Source: an uncultured Opitutaceae bacterium (lineage in GTDB: Bacteria; Verrucomicrobiota; Verrucomicrobiae; Opitutales; Opitutaceae). Taken from it: a stretch of DNA of 40,737 nt. The position numbers and the translations under genes are program-made. Positions within the stretch are counted from its first letter, which is position 1; every line of letters starts with the position of its first letter. The DNA lies in contig CAMLSH010000001.1 in assembly GCA_946482625.1 (NCBI GenBank), positions 1 to 40,737 on the forward strand. The letters are read 5' to 3'. Positions 24,328 to 32,557 of the stretch are shown here, one piece after another. The notes below the pieces were generated by a model, which saw only the letters and a program-made list of their open reading frames with translations, was not told the origin of the DNA and searched no databases.

Positions 24328-24571
24328 TTTGATCTTCCGCGCAAAGCACCCGGCAAGCCGTCGTCGCAGCGCCCGTATTGAGAAAAAGGCAAAAGCCGCT
24401 CCGCGGAGTTGAATAATACTTAAGCACCCGGGCCTGGCACTGGATTCCTGGCATGGGGCACGTCGCTTGCTAAACGGCGCGTATGGATGTCCTGCGGCCC
24501 GCCCGCACGATGTCCCCAAATACAAACCAGGCAAACGCGTCCGGATCAATCGTACCATAATATTAAATACA

Positions 24572-25240
24572 ATGCTCGCACATCAACCTATCGCATTCCT
24601 CATGGGCCAGTCCCCCATCGAACTCTTCGTCCATGGCGGTCCCATCATGTGGCCGATTTTGCTCGTCTCGTTCGTGGCCGTCACCGTCGTGCTGGAACGC
24701 GTCGCGTTTCTCCTCAAGGAAAACAGCACCCGTGAGCCCGAGCTCGCCGCCAAGATGCTCGAGCATGTCGAAAACGGAAAAATCGACGCGGCACTCGGCC
24801 TGGGTACGCCCAGCCAGGATTACGTCGCCCGCATCCTCGTTTACACGCTGAGCCAGCCGGAAGACGCACGGTCCAGTTCGTTCGCGCGTGCCGCCAACAT
24901 CGAGATGCAACGTTTCCAGCAGGGTCTCCCGATTCTCGATACCTGCATCACCGCCGCCCCGCTTCTCGGTCTCCTCGGCACTGTCGCGGGCATGATGGCG
25001 ACCTTCGGCGCTCTCGGCGAAGGCGACATCGGCGCCAGCGCCGGCAAGATCACCGGCGGCGTCGGCGAGGCCCTCATCGCCACCGCCTGCGGTCTCGTCA
25101 TCGCGATCATCGGCCTGCTGCCCTTCAACATTCTCAACGCCCGCATCGAAAAAGCCCGTCACGACATCTCCGACGCTTCCAACGCGCTCGATGTGGCCAC
25201 CAAGAAACTCGAGAAAAACTCCGCGGTTTCCGCCCACTAA
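24572..25240 (+). CDS. exbB: ExbB/TolQ-family proton channel
   Basis: A 222-residue inner-membrane subunit of the TonB energiser that conducts protons with ExbD. It has three helices: about 20-45 (PIMWPILLVSFVAVTVVL), about 128-157 with the family motif AAPLLGLLGTVAGMMATF, and about 173-193 (ALIATACGLVIAIIGLLPF). I prefer ATG 24572; a second ATG at 24602 also fits, and there is no Shine-Dalgarno site to decide. It is the first gene of a seven-gene plus-strand operon. The 244 bases before it also serve the divergent efflux lipoprotein. Confidence 0.93.
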   Translation: MLAHQPIAFLMGQSPIELFVHGGPIMWPILLVSFVAVTVVLERVAFLLKENSTREPELAAKMLEHVENGKIDAALGLGTPSQDYVARILVYTLSQPEDARSSSFARAANIEMQRFQQGLPILDTCITAAPLLGLLGTVAGMMATFGALGEGDIGASAGKITGGVGEALIATACGLVIAIIGLLPFNILNARIEKARHDISDASNALDVATKKLEKNSAVSAH

Positions 25241-25252
25241 CACGGCTTCACC

Positions 25253-25687
25253 ATGAGCGGACCAAGCACAGGATTCTCTGCCACCGCACCGGCGAAAAAA
25301 GCCCGCATCGAGATCATCCCGTTGATCGATGTGATCTTTTTCCTCCTCGCCACCTTCGTGCTCTTCACGCTCTCGCTCAACCGGTCGGGAGGACTCCCGG
25401 TCCTCCTGCCGGCGAGCCACACGAGCGAGGCGCGCAACTCGCAGGGTGCGGTCACCATCTCGTTCACCGCAGAAGGCTCGATCGGTTGGGACAAGGACCT
25501 GATCACGCTCGATGAATTCATCACGCGTCTGCAGGCCTACAAACAGTCCGAGCCCGACCCGCGCATCCTCATCAACGGCGACGAATCGGCCATGTTCACC
25601 CAGAGCCGCTACGTCATCGACGAGATCCGCAAGGCCGGCATCACCAAGGTGCTGCTGGAGACGCGTATCCGGGCAACGGATTCCTGA
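25253..25687 (+). CDS. exbD: ExbD-family protein, first copy
   Basis: A 144-residue protein with one N-terminal helix (about 19-41, RIEIIPLIDVIFFLLATFVL) and a periplasmic domain. D26 is the conserved proton-carrying aspartate. Start 12 bases after exbB. The periplasmic half differs clearly from the second ExbD, whereas the DNA encoding the helix is almost identical, see the repeat entry. Confidence 0.92.
   Translation: MSGPSTGFSATAPAKKARIEIIPLIDVIFFLLATFVLFTLSLNRSGGLPVLLPASHTSEARNSQGAVTISFTAEGSIGWDKDLITLDEFITRLQAYKQSEPDPRILINGDESAMFTQSRYVIDEIRKAGITKVLLETRIRATDS
25295..25383 (+). repeat. 89-bp near-identical segment, copy in exbD 1
   Basis: It encodes the membrane helix of ExbD 1. It matches 25769-25857 at 88 of 89 bases, including synonymous positions, while the flanking coding sequence differs. 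Confidence 0.95.
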
Positions 25688-25729
25688 GTCCCTCGTCCAC
25701 CTCACCCACTTCAAACACTTCTATTTATC

Positions 25730-26164
25730 ATGGCTGGTTCATCCGGCGGTCAATCCGCAGACGGCGTCAAAAAAGCCCGCATCGAAATCATCCCGTTGAT
25801 CGATGTGATCTTTTTCCTCCTCGCCACCTTCGTGCTCTTCACGCTCTCGCTCAACCGCATCCAGTCGCTGCCGGTTGACCTCCCGCAGGCCCAGCCTTCG
25901 GTCAGCAAGAGCAACGACGACGACATGATCGTGATCCAGCTCTCCGAGCCCGGCACGGCCTTCTGGAACAAGGAGTCCATCGCCTACGCCGAGATCGAGG
26001 GCCGCCTCCGCGCCGCGCTCCAGGCCAACCTCAATCCACGGGTTCTCATCACCGGTGACGACAAGGCCCGCTACGGTGCGGCCGTCCAGGCCTTCGACGA
26101 GGTCCGCAAAGCGGGCGTCACGCAGGTCTCCATCGAAACCACTTACCGTCCATCGGGACGCTGA
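25730..26164 (+). CDS. exbD: ExbD-family protein, second copy
   Basis: A 144-residue ExbD paralogue with the same helix (conserved D25) but a different periplasmic domain (LPVDLPQAQPSVSKSNDDDMIVI). Two ExbD proteins may form a heterodimer in the ExbB pentamer or serve different TonB partners. The 42-base gap to exbD 1 contains no gene; TonB follows after three bases. Confidence 0.92.
   Translation: MAGSSGGQSADGVKKARIEIIPLIDVIFFLLATFVLFTLSLNRIQSLPVDLPQAQPSVSKSNDDDMIVIQLSEPGTAFWNKESIAYAEIEGRLRAALQANLNPRVLITGDDKARYGAAVQAFDEVRKAGVTQVSIETTYRPSGR
25769..25857 (+). repeat. 89-bp near-identical segment, copy in exbD 2
   Basis: Second copy of the 25295-25383 segment, with one base difference (G to A in a Glu codon, silent). 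Confidence 0.95.
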
Positions 26165-26167
26165 TCC

Positions 26168-26842
26168 ATGCGCCGACACATCATCTACGCCATCCTCGGC
26201 TCCACTTTCCTGCACGGCGGCATCGCCTTCTCTGGTCTCCTCTTCAAGGAGGACGCCACCCCGGTCGCCACTGCGGAGGAAATTCCGACCATCGATCTCG
26301 CGCCCATGCCCACGCTCGAGCCCGAACCGCCCGAGCCCTCCGAGGAGATCAGCGATGCGGAAGCCTCCTCCGAGCCGGCCGACCTCGCGCCTCCCTCACA
26401 GGCCGACACGCCTTCCGTTTCCCTCGACTCTCCTTTCGTTCAACAAATCCAGCCGCCACCGCCTCCCGGCGTAAACCGGCCCGCAGGCGTGATCACCATC
26501 CCCGCCGGCCGCCCCGCCACCGGCGCCGGTTCCGGTGGTATGAAGAACGTCTTCGATCTCGCGAGCCTCGACCAGAAGCCCGTCGCTACCATCCAGCCAC
26601 GCCCCAACTTCCCGTTCGAGATGAGGCGGGCGCGTATCAGCGGACAAGTTACGCTCGGCTTTATCGTAGACAGCAATGGCGAGGTCCGTGAACCGCACGT
26701 CATCAACTCTTCTCACCGCGAATTCGAGGCCGAGGCGCTGAAAGCCATCCTCAAATCCAAATTCCGTCCCGGGAAAAAGAACGGCTCCGCCGTGAACACC
26801 CGCATGCAGCAAACCCTCGCCTTTAACGCCGCCAAATCATGA
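26168..26842 (+). CDS. tonB: TonB-family protein
   Basis: A 224-residue energy transducer. A single N-terminal helix (about 6-26) is followed by an acidic, proline-rich linker (LEPEPPEPSEEISDAEASSEP; PPPPPGVNRPAG) spanning the periplasm. The C-terminal TonB domain (about 148-221) contains NFPFEMRRARISGQVTLGF and FEAEALKAILKSKFRPG. The linker is Glu/Pro-rich rather than the Pro-Lys/Pro-Glu repeat of enterobacterial TonB. Its stop overlaps the TPR gene start (ATGA). Confidence 0.9.
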   Translation: MRRHIIYAILGSTFLHGGIAFSGLLFKEDATPVATAEEIPTIDLAPMPTLEPEPPEPSEEISDAEASSEPADLAPPSQADTPSVSLDSPFVQQIQPPPPPGVNRPAGVITIPAGRPATGAGSGGMKNVFDLASLDQKPVATIQPRPNFPFEMRRARISGQVTLGFIVDSNGEVREPHVINSSHREFEAEALKAILKSKFRPGKKNGSAVNTRMQQTLAFNAAKS

Positions 26843-28230
26843 CCCACGCCACCGCCATGACCTCACGGCCTTCCCGCCGCCTCTTCCACGCCGTCTTGCT
26901 CGCCACCGCGCTTCACGCAGTCCCCGCTTACGCGCAGCAGCCCGCGCCGCCTCCAGCAAAAGAGGTCTCCGAAAAAGTCAGCGAGGAGTTCAACAAACTC
27001 CGCCCGCTGATCGAAGCGAAGAACTTCCCCGAAGCCCTCACGCTGATCGACGCGACCTTGGCGGAGATCCAAACCGACAGCTACGATTTCGTCCTGCTCT
27101 CGCAGATGAAGTCGCAGATTCTCCTCACCACAGGGGAAATGAACAAGGCCGCCGGTCCGCTGGAGCGATCGCTCGCCGTCGCCCAGAAGTACGACTTCCT
27201 CCCCGCCACGGCCTACTACGACCAGTTCTATCTGCTCTCGCAGATCTTCTACCAGCAGGCCGCCGAGTCGAAAGACCCCGCCACCCAAAAAGCCGCCTTC
27301 GGAAAATCGTACGACTACCTCCAGAAGGCGATGCCCCTCGCGCCCAAGCCCAGCGTCGATCTCCAGCTTTTCGCGGCCTCCCTGCTCTACAACCAGGCGT
27401 CACTCGGCTCAGAGTCCGATCCCGAGAAATTCCGCCAGGCCATCACCGAGGCACGCAAGGGACTCTATCTCGCCGTCAAACCGCCCGAGCAGCTCTACCA
27501 GTTTCTCCTCTCCTCGTATCAACAACTCGGCGACATGCAGTCCGCCTCCGAGATTCTTGAACTCATGGTGCTGGAGAAACCGGACAACGCGCAAAACTGG
27601 CAGCAGCTGATCGCGATCTACATGAATCTCGCCGGCGGCGCGAAAGACGAAACGACCGCCGAGACCTATAACCTGCGCGCCATCATCTCCATCGAACGGG
27701 CCCAGACACACGGCCTCCTCTCCAGCCCCGCGGAAAACTATACGCTCGTGGCACTCTACTTCAGCATCCAGCAGTTCGGTCGCGCGGCCGAGCTCCTCGA
27801 AAAAGGTCTCAAAGACGGCTCCCTCGAAAATCAAAAGAAAAACTGGGAGCTGCTCTCCAACGCCTACCAGCAGATGAAGCAGGACGCCCGCGCCATCGAC
27901 GCCCTCAAGCGCGCCACCGCGATCTTCCCGCAAGACGGACAGATCGAGTTTCTCATGGGTCAGCTTTACTACGCCCAAGGCCGCGTCGACGACGCCTACA
28001 CGCACTCCCTCAACGCCAGCAACAAGGGCCAGCTCGATAAACCCGGCCAGACGTTTCTCTACCTCGCCTACCTCGGCTACGAACTCGGCAAACTCGAAGA
28101 CGCCGCGCGCTGGACCGACCAGGCCGCTCAGCACAACGACGTGAAATCGTCCGAACTCGCTCCTATCAAACGCGCCATCACCGACGCACTCAAAGAACGC
28201 GAGGCGAACCTCGCACCCTCCAAAGCCTGA
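26839..28230 (+). CDS. Exported TPR-repeat protein of the TonB operon
   Basis: A 463-residue periplasmic protein. It has a signal peptide (about 7-33, ending AVPAYAQQ), then helical repeats of TPR type through the length, clearest at MQSASEILELMVLEKPDNAQNW (about 233-255), NYTLVALYFSIQQFGRAAELLEKGL and WELLSNAYQQMKQDARAIDALKRATAIFP (about 336-364). It overlaps the tonB stop by four bases, so it is translationally coupled. TPR proteins following ExbB-ExbD-TonB presumably scaffold partners in the periplasm. The exact role is not known to me. Confidence 0.85.
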   Translation: MTHATAMTSRPSRRLFHAVLLATALHAVPAYAQQPAPPPAKEVSEKVSEEFNKLRPLIEAKNFPEALTLIDATLAEIQTDSYDFVLLSQMKSQILLTTGEMNKAAGPLERSLAVAQKYDFLPATAYYDQFYLLSQIFYQQAAESKDPATQKAAFGKSYDYLQKAMPLAPKPSVDLQLFAASLLYNQASLGSESDPEKFRQAITEARKGLYLAVKPPEQLYQFLLSSYQQLGDMQSASEILELMVLEKPDNAQNWQQLIAIYMNLAGGAKDETTAETYNLRAIISIERAQTHGLLSSPAENYTLVALYFSIQQFGRAAELLEKGLKDGSLENQKKNWELLSNAYQQMKQDARAIDALKRATAIFPQDGQIEFLMGQLYYAQGRVDDAYTHSLNASNKGQLDKPGQTFLYLAYLGYELGKLEDAARWTDQAAQHNDVKSSELAPIKRAITDALKEREANLAPSKA

Positions 28231-28242
28231 CCTTTTCCCTCT

Positions 28243-28776
28243 ATGAACAAAATCTACTTCGCTGCTCCCGTCCTCGCGATGCTCGTCTTCACCGGTGTCT
28301 TCATGACCTATCAAACCGGTGCGAAAGAACGCCAGGCCGTCGCTGAAAAACAGGCCAAACAAGAAAAAGAGGACAAACTGAAATCCGAGGCCGACGCCCG
28401 CGCCAAAGCCTTCGCTGATGCCATGGCCGCGCAAGAGGTCCGCAAAAAAGAACGCGCCGAAAAAGAAGCCCGCGAGCTCGCTGAAAAAGAAGAACGTCAG
28501 GCCGCCATCGACCTCCGCGATAAAACGTTCCGCGAGCAGGACAAACTCGCGAAACAGATGGATCGCTTGAAAAAGGAAATTGAGACCGAGAAAGAGGCCT
28601 CCGCGAAGATCCAGGAGAGCATCGGCTTCATCGAAGCCGAGCAGACCTTCCTCCAAGGCTTCGTCGCCAAGGCCCGCGAAAACATCAAGACGCTCGAATC
28701 GCTCATCACCCAGATAGCCGCCGCCGAAAACTCACGCGCCGCCGCCGCAGCAGCCGCCGCCAAGAAAACCTCCTGA
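28243..28776 (+). CDS. Membrane-anchored coiled-coil protein 1, TolA-like in shape
   Basis: 177 residues. One N-terminal helix (about 5-21) is followed by a long charged helix rich in Lys, Glu and Ala (about 28-160) and an alanine tail ending in AAKKTS. The shape recalls the rod of TolA, but there is no TolA C-terminal domain. It is 12 bases after the TPR gene. It is a paralogue in form of the next gene (both begin MN-(K/R)-(I/F)-Y). I do not recognise a named family. Confidence 0.75.
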   Translation: MNKIYFAAPVLAMLVFTGVFMTYQTGAKERQAVAEKQAKQEKEDKLKSEADARAKAFADAMAAQEVRKKERAEKEARELAEKEERQAAIDLRDKTFREQDKLAKQMDRLKKEIETEKEASAKIQESIGFIEAEQTFLQGFVAKARENIKTLESLITQIAAAENSRAAAAAAAAKKTS

Positions 28777-28793
28777 ACCGCACTTCTCTTCTC

Positions 28794-29303
28794 ATGAATC
28801 GTTTCTACATCATCACTCCCGTCGTCCTGATGGCCGTCTTTGGGGTCATCTTCTGGCAGCATTCCAAGTCCGCCGCAGTCGAAGCCCAGGCCGAGGCCAC
28901 ACGTGTTGCCTTGGTCAAAGCTGAGGCCGAGGCAAAAAAACAGGAGGCCATCGATCGCGCCAAAGCCGACGCTGAAAAACGCGCCGCCGCCCGCATTGCC
29001 GAGGAACAGCAAAAAGAGGCCGAGAAACGCGCCAAATGGAAAGAGTCCGGCGACCGCCTCGCCGCCGAGATCGCCACGAATCAGGAGCTCATCGTCAAAA
29101 ACACGGCGGGCGTGAAAGCTCTCGAAACGGAGCTCGCCGCCGCGCGTTCCGCCAAGGAAGCACTCGCCGCCCGCGCGTTCGCCATGACACGCGAGAGCGA
29201 AAGTCACCGCATCGCGAAACGCGCCGCCGAGATGGAGATCCAGCGTCTCACCGAGATGGTCGCCCGCAAGGCGGCCGGCACATCGATCGCCTCCGTCCCT
29301 TAA
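28794..29303 (+). CDS. Membrane-anchored coiled-coil protein 2
   Basis: 169 residues, same design as its neighbour: one N-terminal helix (about 5-20), then an Ala/Glu/Lys coiled coil (about 28-160) with heptad-like spacing in ETELAAARSAKEALAARAF. It starts 17 bases after the previous stop and ends the operon, with a terminator 22 bases on. The two rods could pair with each other or bridge the energiser and the TPR protein; this is speculation from order and shape. Confidence 0.75.
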   Translation: MNRFYIITPVVLMAVFGVIFWQHSKSAAVEAQAEATRVALVKAEAEAKKQEAIDRAKADAEKRAAARIAEEQQKEAEKRAKWKESGDRLAAEIATNQELIVKNTAGVKALETELAAARSAKEALAARAFAMTRESESHRIAKRAAEMEIQRLTEMVARKAAGTSIASVP

Positions 29304-29324
29304 GGCGAAACTTTCACTCCTTCC

Positions 29325-29356
29325 AAGTCCCGCTCCACCCCGAGCGGGACTTTTTT
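29325..29356 (+). terminator. Terminator of the exbB-exbD-tonB operon
   Basis: Stem AAGTCCCGCT / AGCGGGACTT, 10 bp, followed by six T. Confidence 0.93.
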
Positions 29357-29528
29357 GTGCCCATCTTCCAACTACGTCAGCGGTTCGGCCCACGCCGGTT
29401 GAACCAAACTATATCCCGGCGCCTTCGCGATGAATTTTGCGAATGCGCCGGCACATCGTCCGTGGATGGCACTGGTCTCGCTTTCAGTCCGCGCCCTCAC
29501 GAACCCAACACACGACCAAAGCCAATTC

Positions 29529-32273
29529 ATGAATCCGTCACGTATCCAATACGTCCTGCTCCGCCGGCGATCCGCGCCGCTGTTCGCCGCGCTCTGCTGC
29601 CTCGCCGGCACTCCCGTTGTTTTCGCCCAAGCGACCGCCGCCTCCGATGAGCCGGTGGTCAAGTTGGAGGATCTGGAGACCGAGGCCGGTGAGGACCCAA
29701 ATATGATCATGCCCACGCAGCCGCTCCAGGGCGCGCTCGGGTTCTCCAAGGACCTCGTCTCCACGCCGCGCTCGGTAACCACCATCAGCTCGGACCTTGT
29801 CGACAAGATCGGCATTCGCGACGGCGACCAGCTTTCCCGCATCGTCCCCGGCACCTACACCGTCAACCGTTGGGGCATCGCCGGCTCCACCCAGCTCCGC
29901 GGTCTGCCCGCCGACACCTACCTGCGCGGCATGAAGCGCATCGACGCCCAGGGAAATATCCGGAATGTCATTACGATGTGGGAAAACGTGGAGATCGTCC
30001 GCGGCCCGCCGTCTCCCATCTTCGGCAACGGCCGCATCGGCGGTTACACGAATTACACACCCAAGTCCGTCCGCGGCACCACCGGCCGCTACCTCGAAAC
30101 TGCCACCGGAAGTTTTAGCGGCGTCATTGGCTCCTACGACCGCGTCGAAGCTCAGTTCAACTACGCCCAGCCGCTGAGCATCAAAGGCATGTCCGGCGGT
30201 TTCCAGGTCTTCGGTCTCGTCAACGACTCCGAGAGCTATTTCGAGGACAACTTCCAGCGCGACCGCGTTCTCCAGGCCTCGCTCGCGTTGAATCTTACCC
30301 CCAAGTGGCGCCTGGAATCGGGCCTCATCTACCAACGCGCCATCAACGCAGGTCAGGCCGGCGCCAATCGCGTCGATCAGGCAACCTTCAACGCCGGCAC
30401 CTACCTCCGCGGCTCCGCCCTCGTCAACCTGGACACCAACGGCGACGGTCGTGTCTCCGAAAAGGAGATACAGGACAGCCGTTCGATCACCGGCACCACG
30501 CCGGCGCGTCCGCTCTCCGTGAGTTTCGCCACCGTCAGCCAGCTCCGCGGCGCCAATTCCATCATCGGCGCCCCACAGACTCTCATCAACCTCCTCAACA
30601 CGCCGCAGTACGCCTCCGTCGCCGCATCCGCGCAGGGCCAGGCCATCCTAGCCGCCGGCCCCATCCGTTTCGCGGACGGCTCCGCTGCCAATGCGCTCAT
30701 CAACAACCTCAATAACACGCCCGCCGGCTTCTTCCTGAATCCCACCGAGCTCCAGTACGTCGGCCGCGACTGGTCTCTCGTCGCCATCGAGGAAAAGGCC
30801 GACGGCTACACGCACACCGGCTACCTCGATTTCCTCGACGACTCCGATTCCGACGCCACCCAGAAGCTGCAGTTCTTCTATGACTATCAATTCCAAGAGA
30901 AGGAATCGCAGCTCCCCTTCAATCAACGTCAGGAGATCAGCGTAGTAGAAGCCAAATACACCGTCACCCGGCAGGCCTCCACGATCCCCGTGCTGAACAA
31001 GCTTCCGGAATGGGCCGTGATGAATCTCCTCGGTTCCGCCAATCTCCGCTTCTCCGATGCCTTCCGCATCGCGACCAGCGGTGACTACGACCACCGCCGC
31101 GACCTCGTCCGCGGCTACACGCCCACCGATACCTTCGCGTCCTTCGTGCGCCACGGCGACAGCAGTTTCACCACCGGCGAGCCCATCAGCTCAAACGTCT
31201 CCTCCGACTACATGGAAACCGGCCTCGGCGCGATGGTTGACCTGACGCTCTGGGAGCGCCTCGGCATCACCGGTGGTGTCCGCAAAGACTGGATCGATAT
31301 CACCACCGACGAGGGCGCCCAGTACGCCCGCGGCGGCACCACTGCCACCGGTTCCAATGTCACCAATGCCGCGACCGGTGTTCACAGCGCTCCCCGCAGC
31401 ATCAGCAATAAAGATAACGCCCTCTCCCACTCGATCAGCGTTAACCTGAAGACGCCGTGGGCCGGCTTCACGCCGTACTACACTCAGGCCAAGGCGTCCT
31501 CCGCGCTCACCGGCACCTTCCAGGAAGTGTCGTACTCCAACGTCCTTACCGGTGCCATCCTCGCGGAAGCCTCTCTCAAGGAGGCCGGGTTCAAAGGAAA
31601 GTTTCTCAAGGACAAACTTTTCTACTCCACCTCCTTCTTCGACCAGATCCGCAGCAGTAACGTGATGCAGGAAGGCGAGAGCTACAACCGCTCCAATCAG
31701 AACAAGGGCATGGAGCTCGAACTCCGCTACCTTCCCAACCGCCACTGGTCGTTCATCGCCAGCGCCACCCGCCTCACGATCGATCGCGTCAAACTCGATC
31801 CGTCGCAGACCCGCACCGCCGCGGTCACCGCCAACTACCTCGGCGTCTCCGACATCAAAGACGCCAACGGCAACGTGATCGTCCCGGCCAACGCCTTCCT
31901 CTACGGTGGCAACGCCTTCGTCACCATCCCGAACTCCGATGCGCGCTACGATAAGTTCGGCCAGTATCCCGGCTGGGTCCTCGGCTCGTTCGTCGGCTAC
32001 TCGTGGGACAGCGGTTTCAGCGCCAGCTGGAGCGCCAACTACGTCGACTCCGTCGCCGCCTCTTCCGAGCTGCCCGACTTGCTCACGCTCCCGAGCTACC
32101 TAACGCACAACTTCACCGCTGCGTATGACCACAAGCAGTGGCGTGTCTCGCTCACCATCCGCAACGCCTTCGACGAGGAATACTTCGTTCCCAACAACGG
32201 CTCCTTCGGCGGCACGCTCCTCCAGCCCGGCCTCCCGCTCAACTTCGAGCTCTCCGTCACCCGTCGCTTCTAA
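29529..32273 (+). CDS. Large TonB-dependent receptor 3 with EF-hand-like loop
   Basis: A 914-residue outer-membrane receptor. Signal peptide about 1-35 (ends PVVFAQ); an acidic segment VVKLEDLETEAGED stands where a TonB box is expected; plug about 55-190 (STPRSVTTISSDLVDKIG, VEIVRGPPSPIFGNGRIGG); barrel to the terminal RRF. Residues 302-313 (DTNGDGRVSEKE) fit the EF-hand calcium loop exactly, in an early barrel loop probably facing outside. The start at ATG 29529 is preferred because a signal peptide follows; the frame is open from 29430. It is paralogous to receptor 4, and the two upstream regions share a CGATGAATT...CGAA element (29428, 32448). The substrate is unknown. Confidence 0.93.
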   Translation: MNPSRIQYVLLRRRSAPLFAALCCLAGTPVVFAQATAASDEPVVKLEDLETEAGEDPNMIMPTQPLQGALGFSKDLVSTPRSVTTISSDLVDKIGIRDGDQLSRIVPGTYTVNRWGIAGSTQLRGLPADTYLRGMKRIDAQGNIRNVITMWENVEIVRGPPSPIFGNGRIGGYTNYTPKSVRGTTGRYLETATGSFSGVIGSYDRVEAQFNYAQPLSIKGMSGGFQVFGLVNDSESYFEDNFQRDRVLQASLALNLTPKWRLESGLIYQRAINAGQAGANRVDQATFNAGTYLRGSALVNLDTNGDGRVSEKEIQDSRSITGTTPARPLSVSFATVSQLRGANSIIGAPQTLINLLNTPQYASVAASAQGQAILAAGPIRFADGSAANALINNLNNTPAGFFLNPTELQYVGRDWSLVAIEEKADGYTHTGYLDFLDDSDSDATQKLQFFYDYQFQEKESQLPFNQRQEISVVEAKYTVTRQASTIPVLNKLPEWAVMNLLGSANLRFSDAFRIATSGDYDHRRDLVRGYTPTDTFASFVRHGDSSFTTGEPISSNVSSDYMETGLGAMVDLTLWERLGITGGVRKDWIDITTDEGAQYARGGTTATGSNVTNAATGVHSAPRSISNKDNALSHSISVNLKTPWAGFTPYYTQAKASSALTGTFQEVSYSNVLTGAILAEASLKEAGFKGKFLKDKLFYSTSFFDQIRSSNVMQEGESYNRSNQNKGMELELRYLPNRHWSFIASATRLTIDRVKLDPSQTRTAAVTANYLGVSDIKDANGNVIVPANAFLYGGNAFVTIPNSDARYDKFGQYPGWVLGSFVGYSWDSGFSASWSANYVDSVAASSELPDLLTLPSYLTHNFTAAYDHKQWRVSLTIRNAFDEEYFVPNNGSFGGTLLQPGLPLNFELSVTRRF

Positions 32274-32323
32274 CGGTGGGGCGCGTTGCGCCTGACCTGC
32301 TCGCTGTAGTCTGTCATCAGCTC

Positions 32324-32355
32324 AATCCCGCTTCCTCACAGGAGCGGGATTTTTT
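32324..32355 (+). terminator. Terminator of receptor 3
   Basis: Stem AATCCCGCT / AGCGGGATT around a 10-base loop, then a T run. It is very similar to the terminator of the preceding operon, including the TTTTTTGTGCCCA that follows both. Confidence 0.9.
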
Positions 32356-32557
32356 GTGCCCACTCGTCCACTACAGGTGAGACGCCCGCCTCCACCGATC
32401 GCCGCGATCCCTCGCGTGTTGAGCGAAATTCTTCCTGCGCGCCCTTCCGATGAATTATCCGAAACGCCCGGGAACAATGTGCGCCTTGGCATCGGTTCGG
32501 CTGAAAGCCGAAACGCTTCTCAAGCAGCCATCCAAGTAAACCGAAGCCCACACACTA

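Noticed and set aside
24563..25714. 383-codon minus-strand frame
   Set aside because: Opposite exbB and exbD; acidic/Arg-rich shadow.
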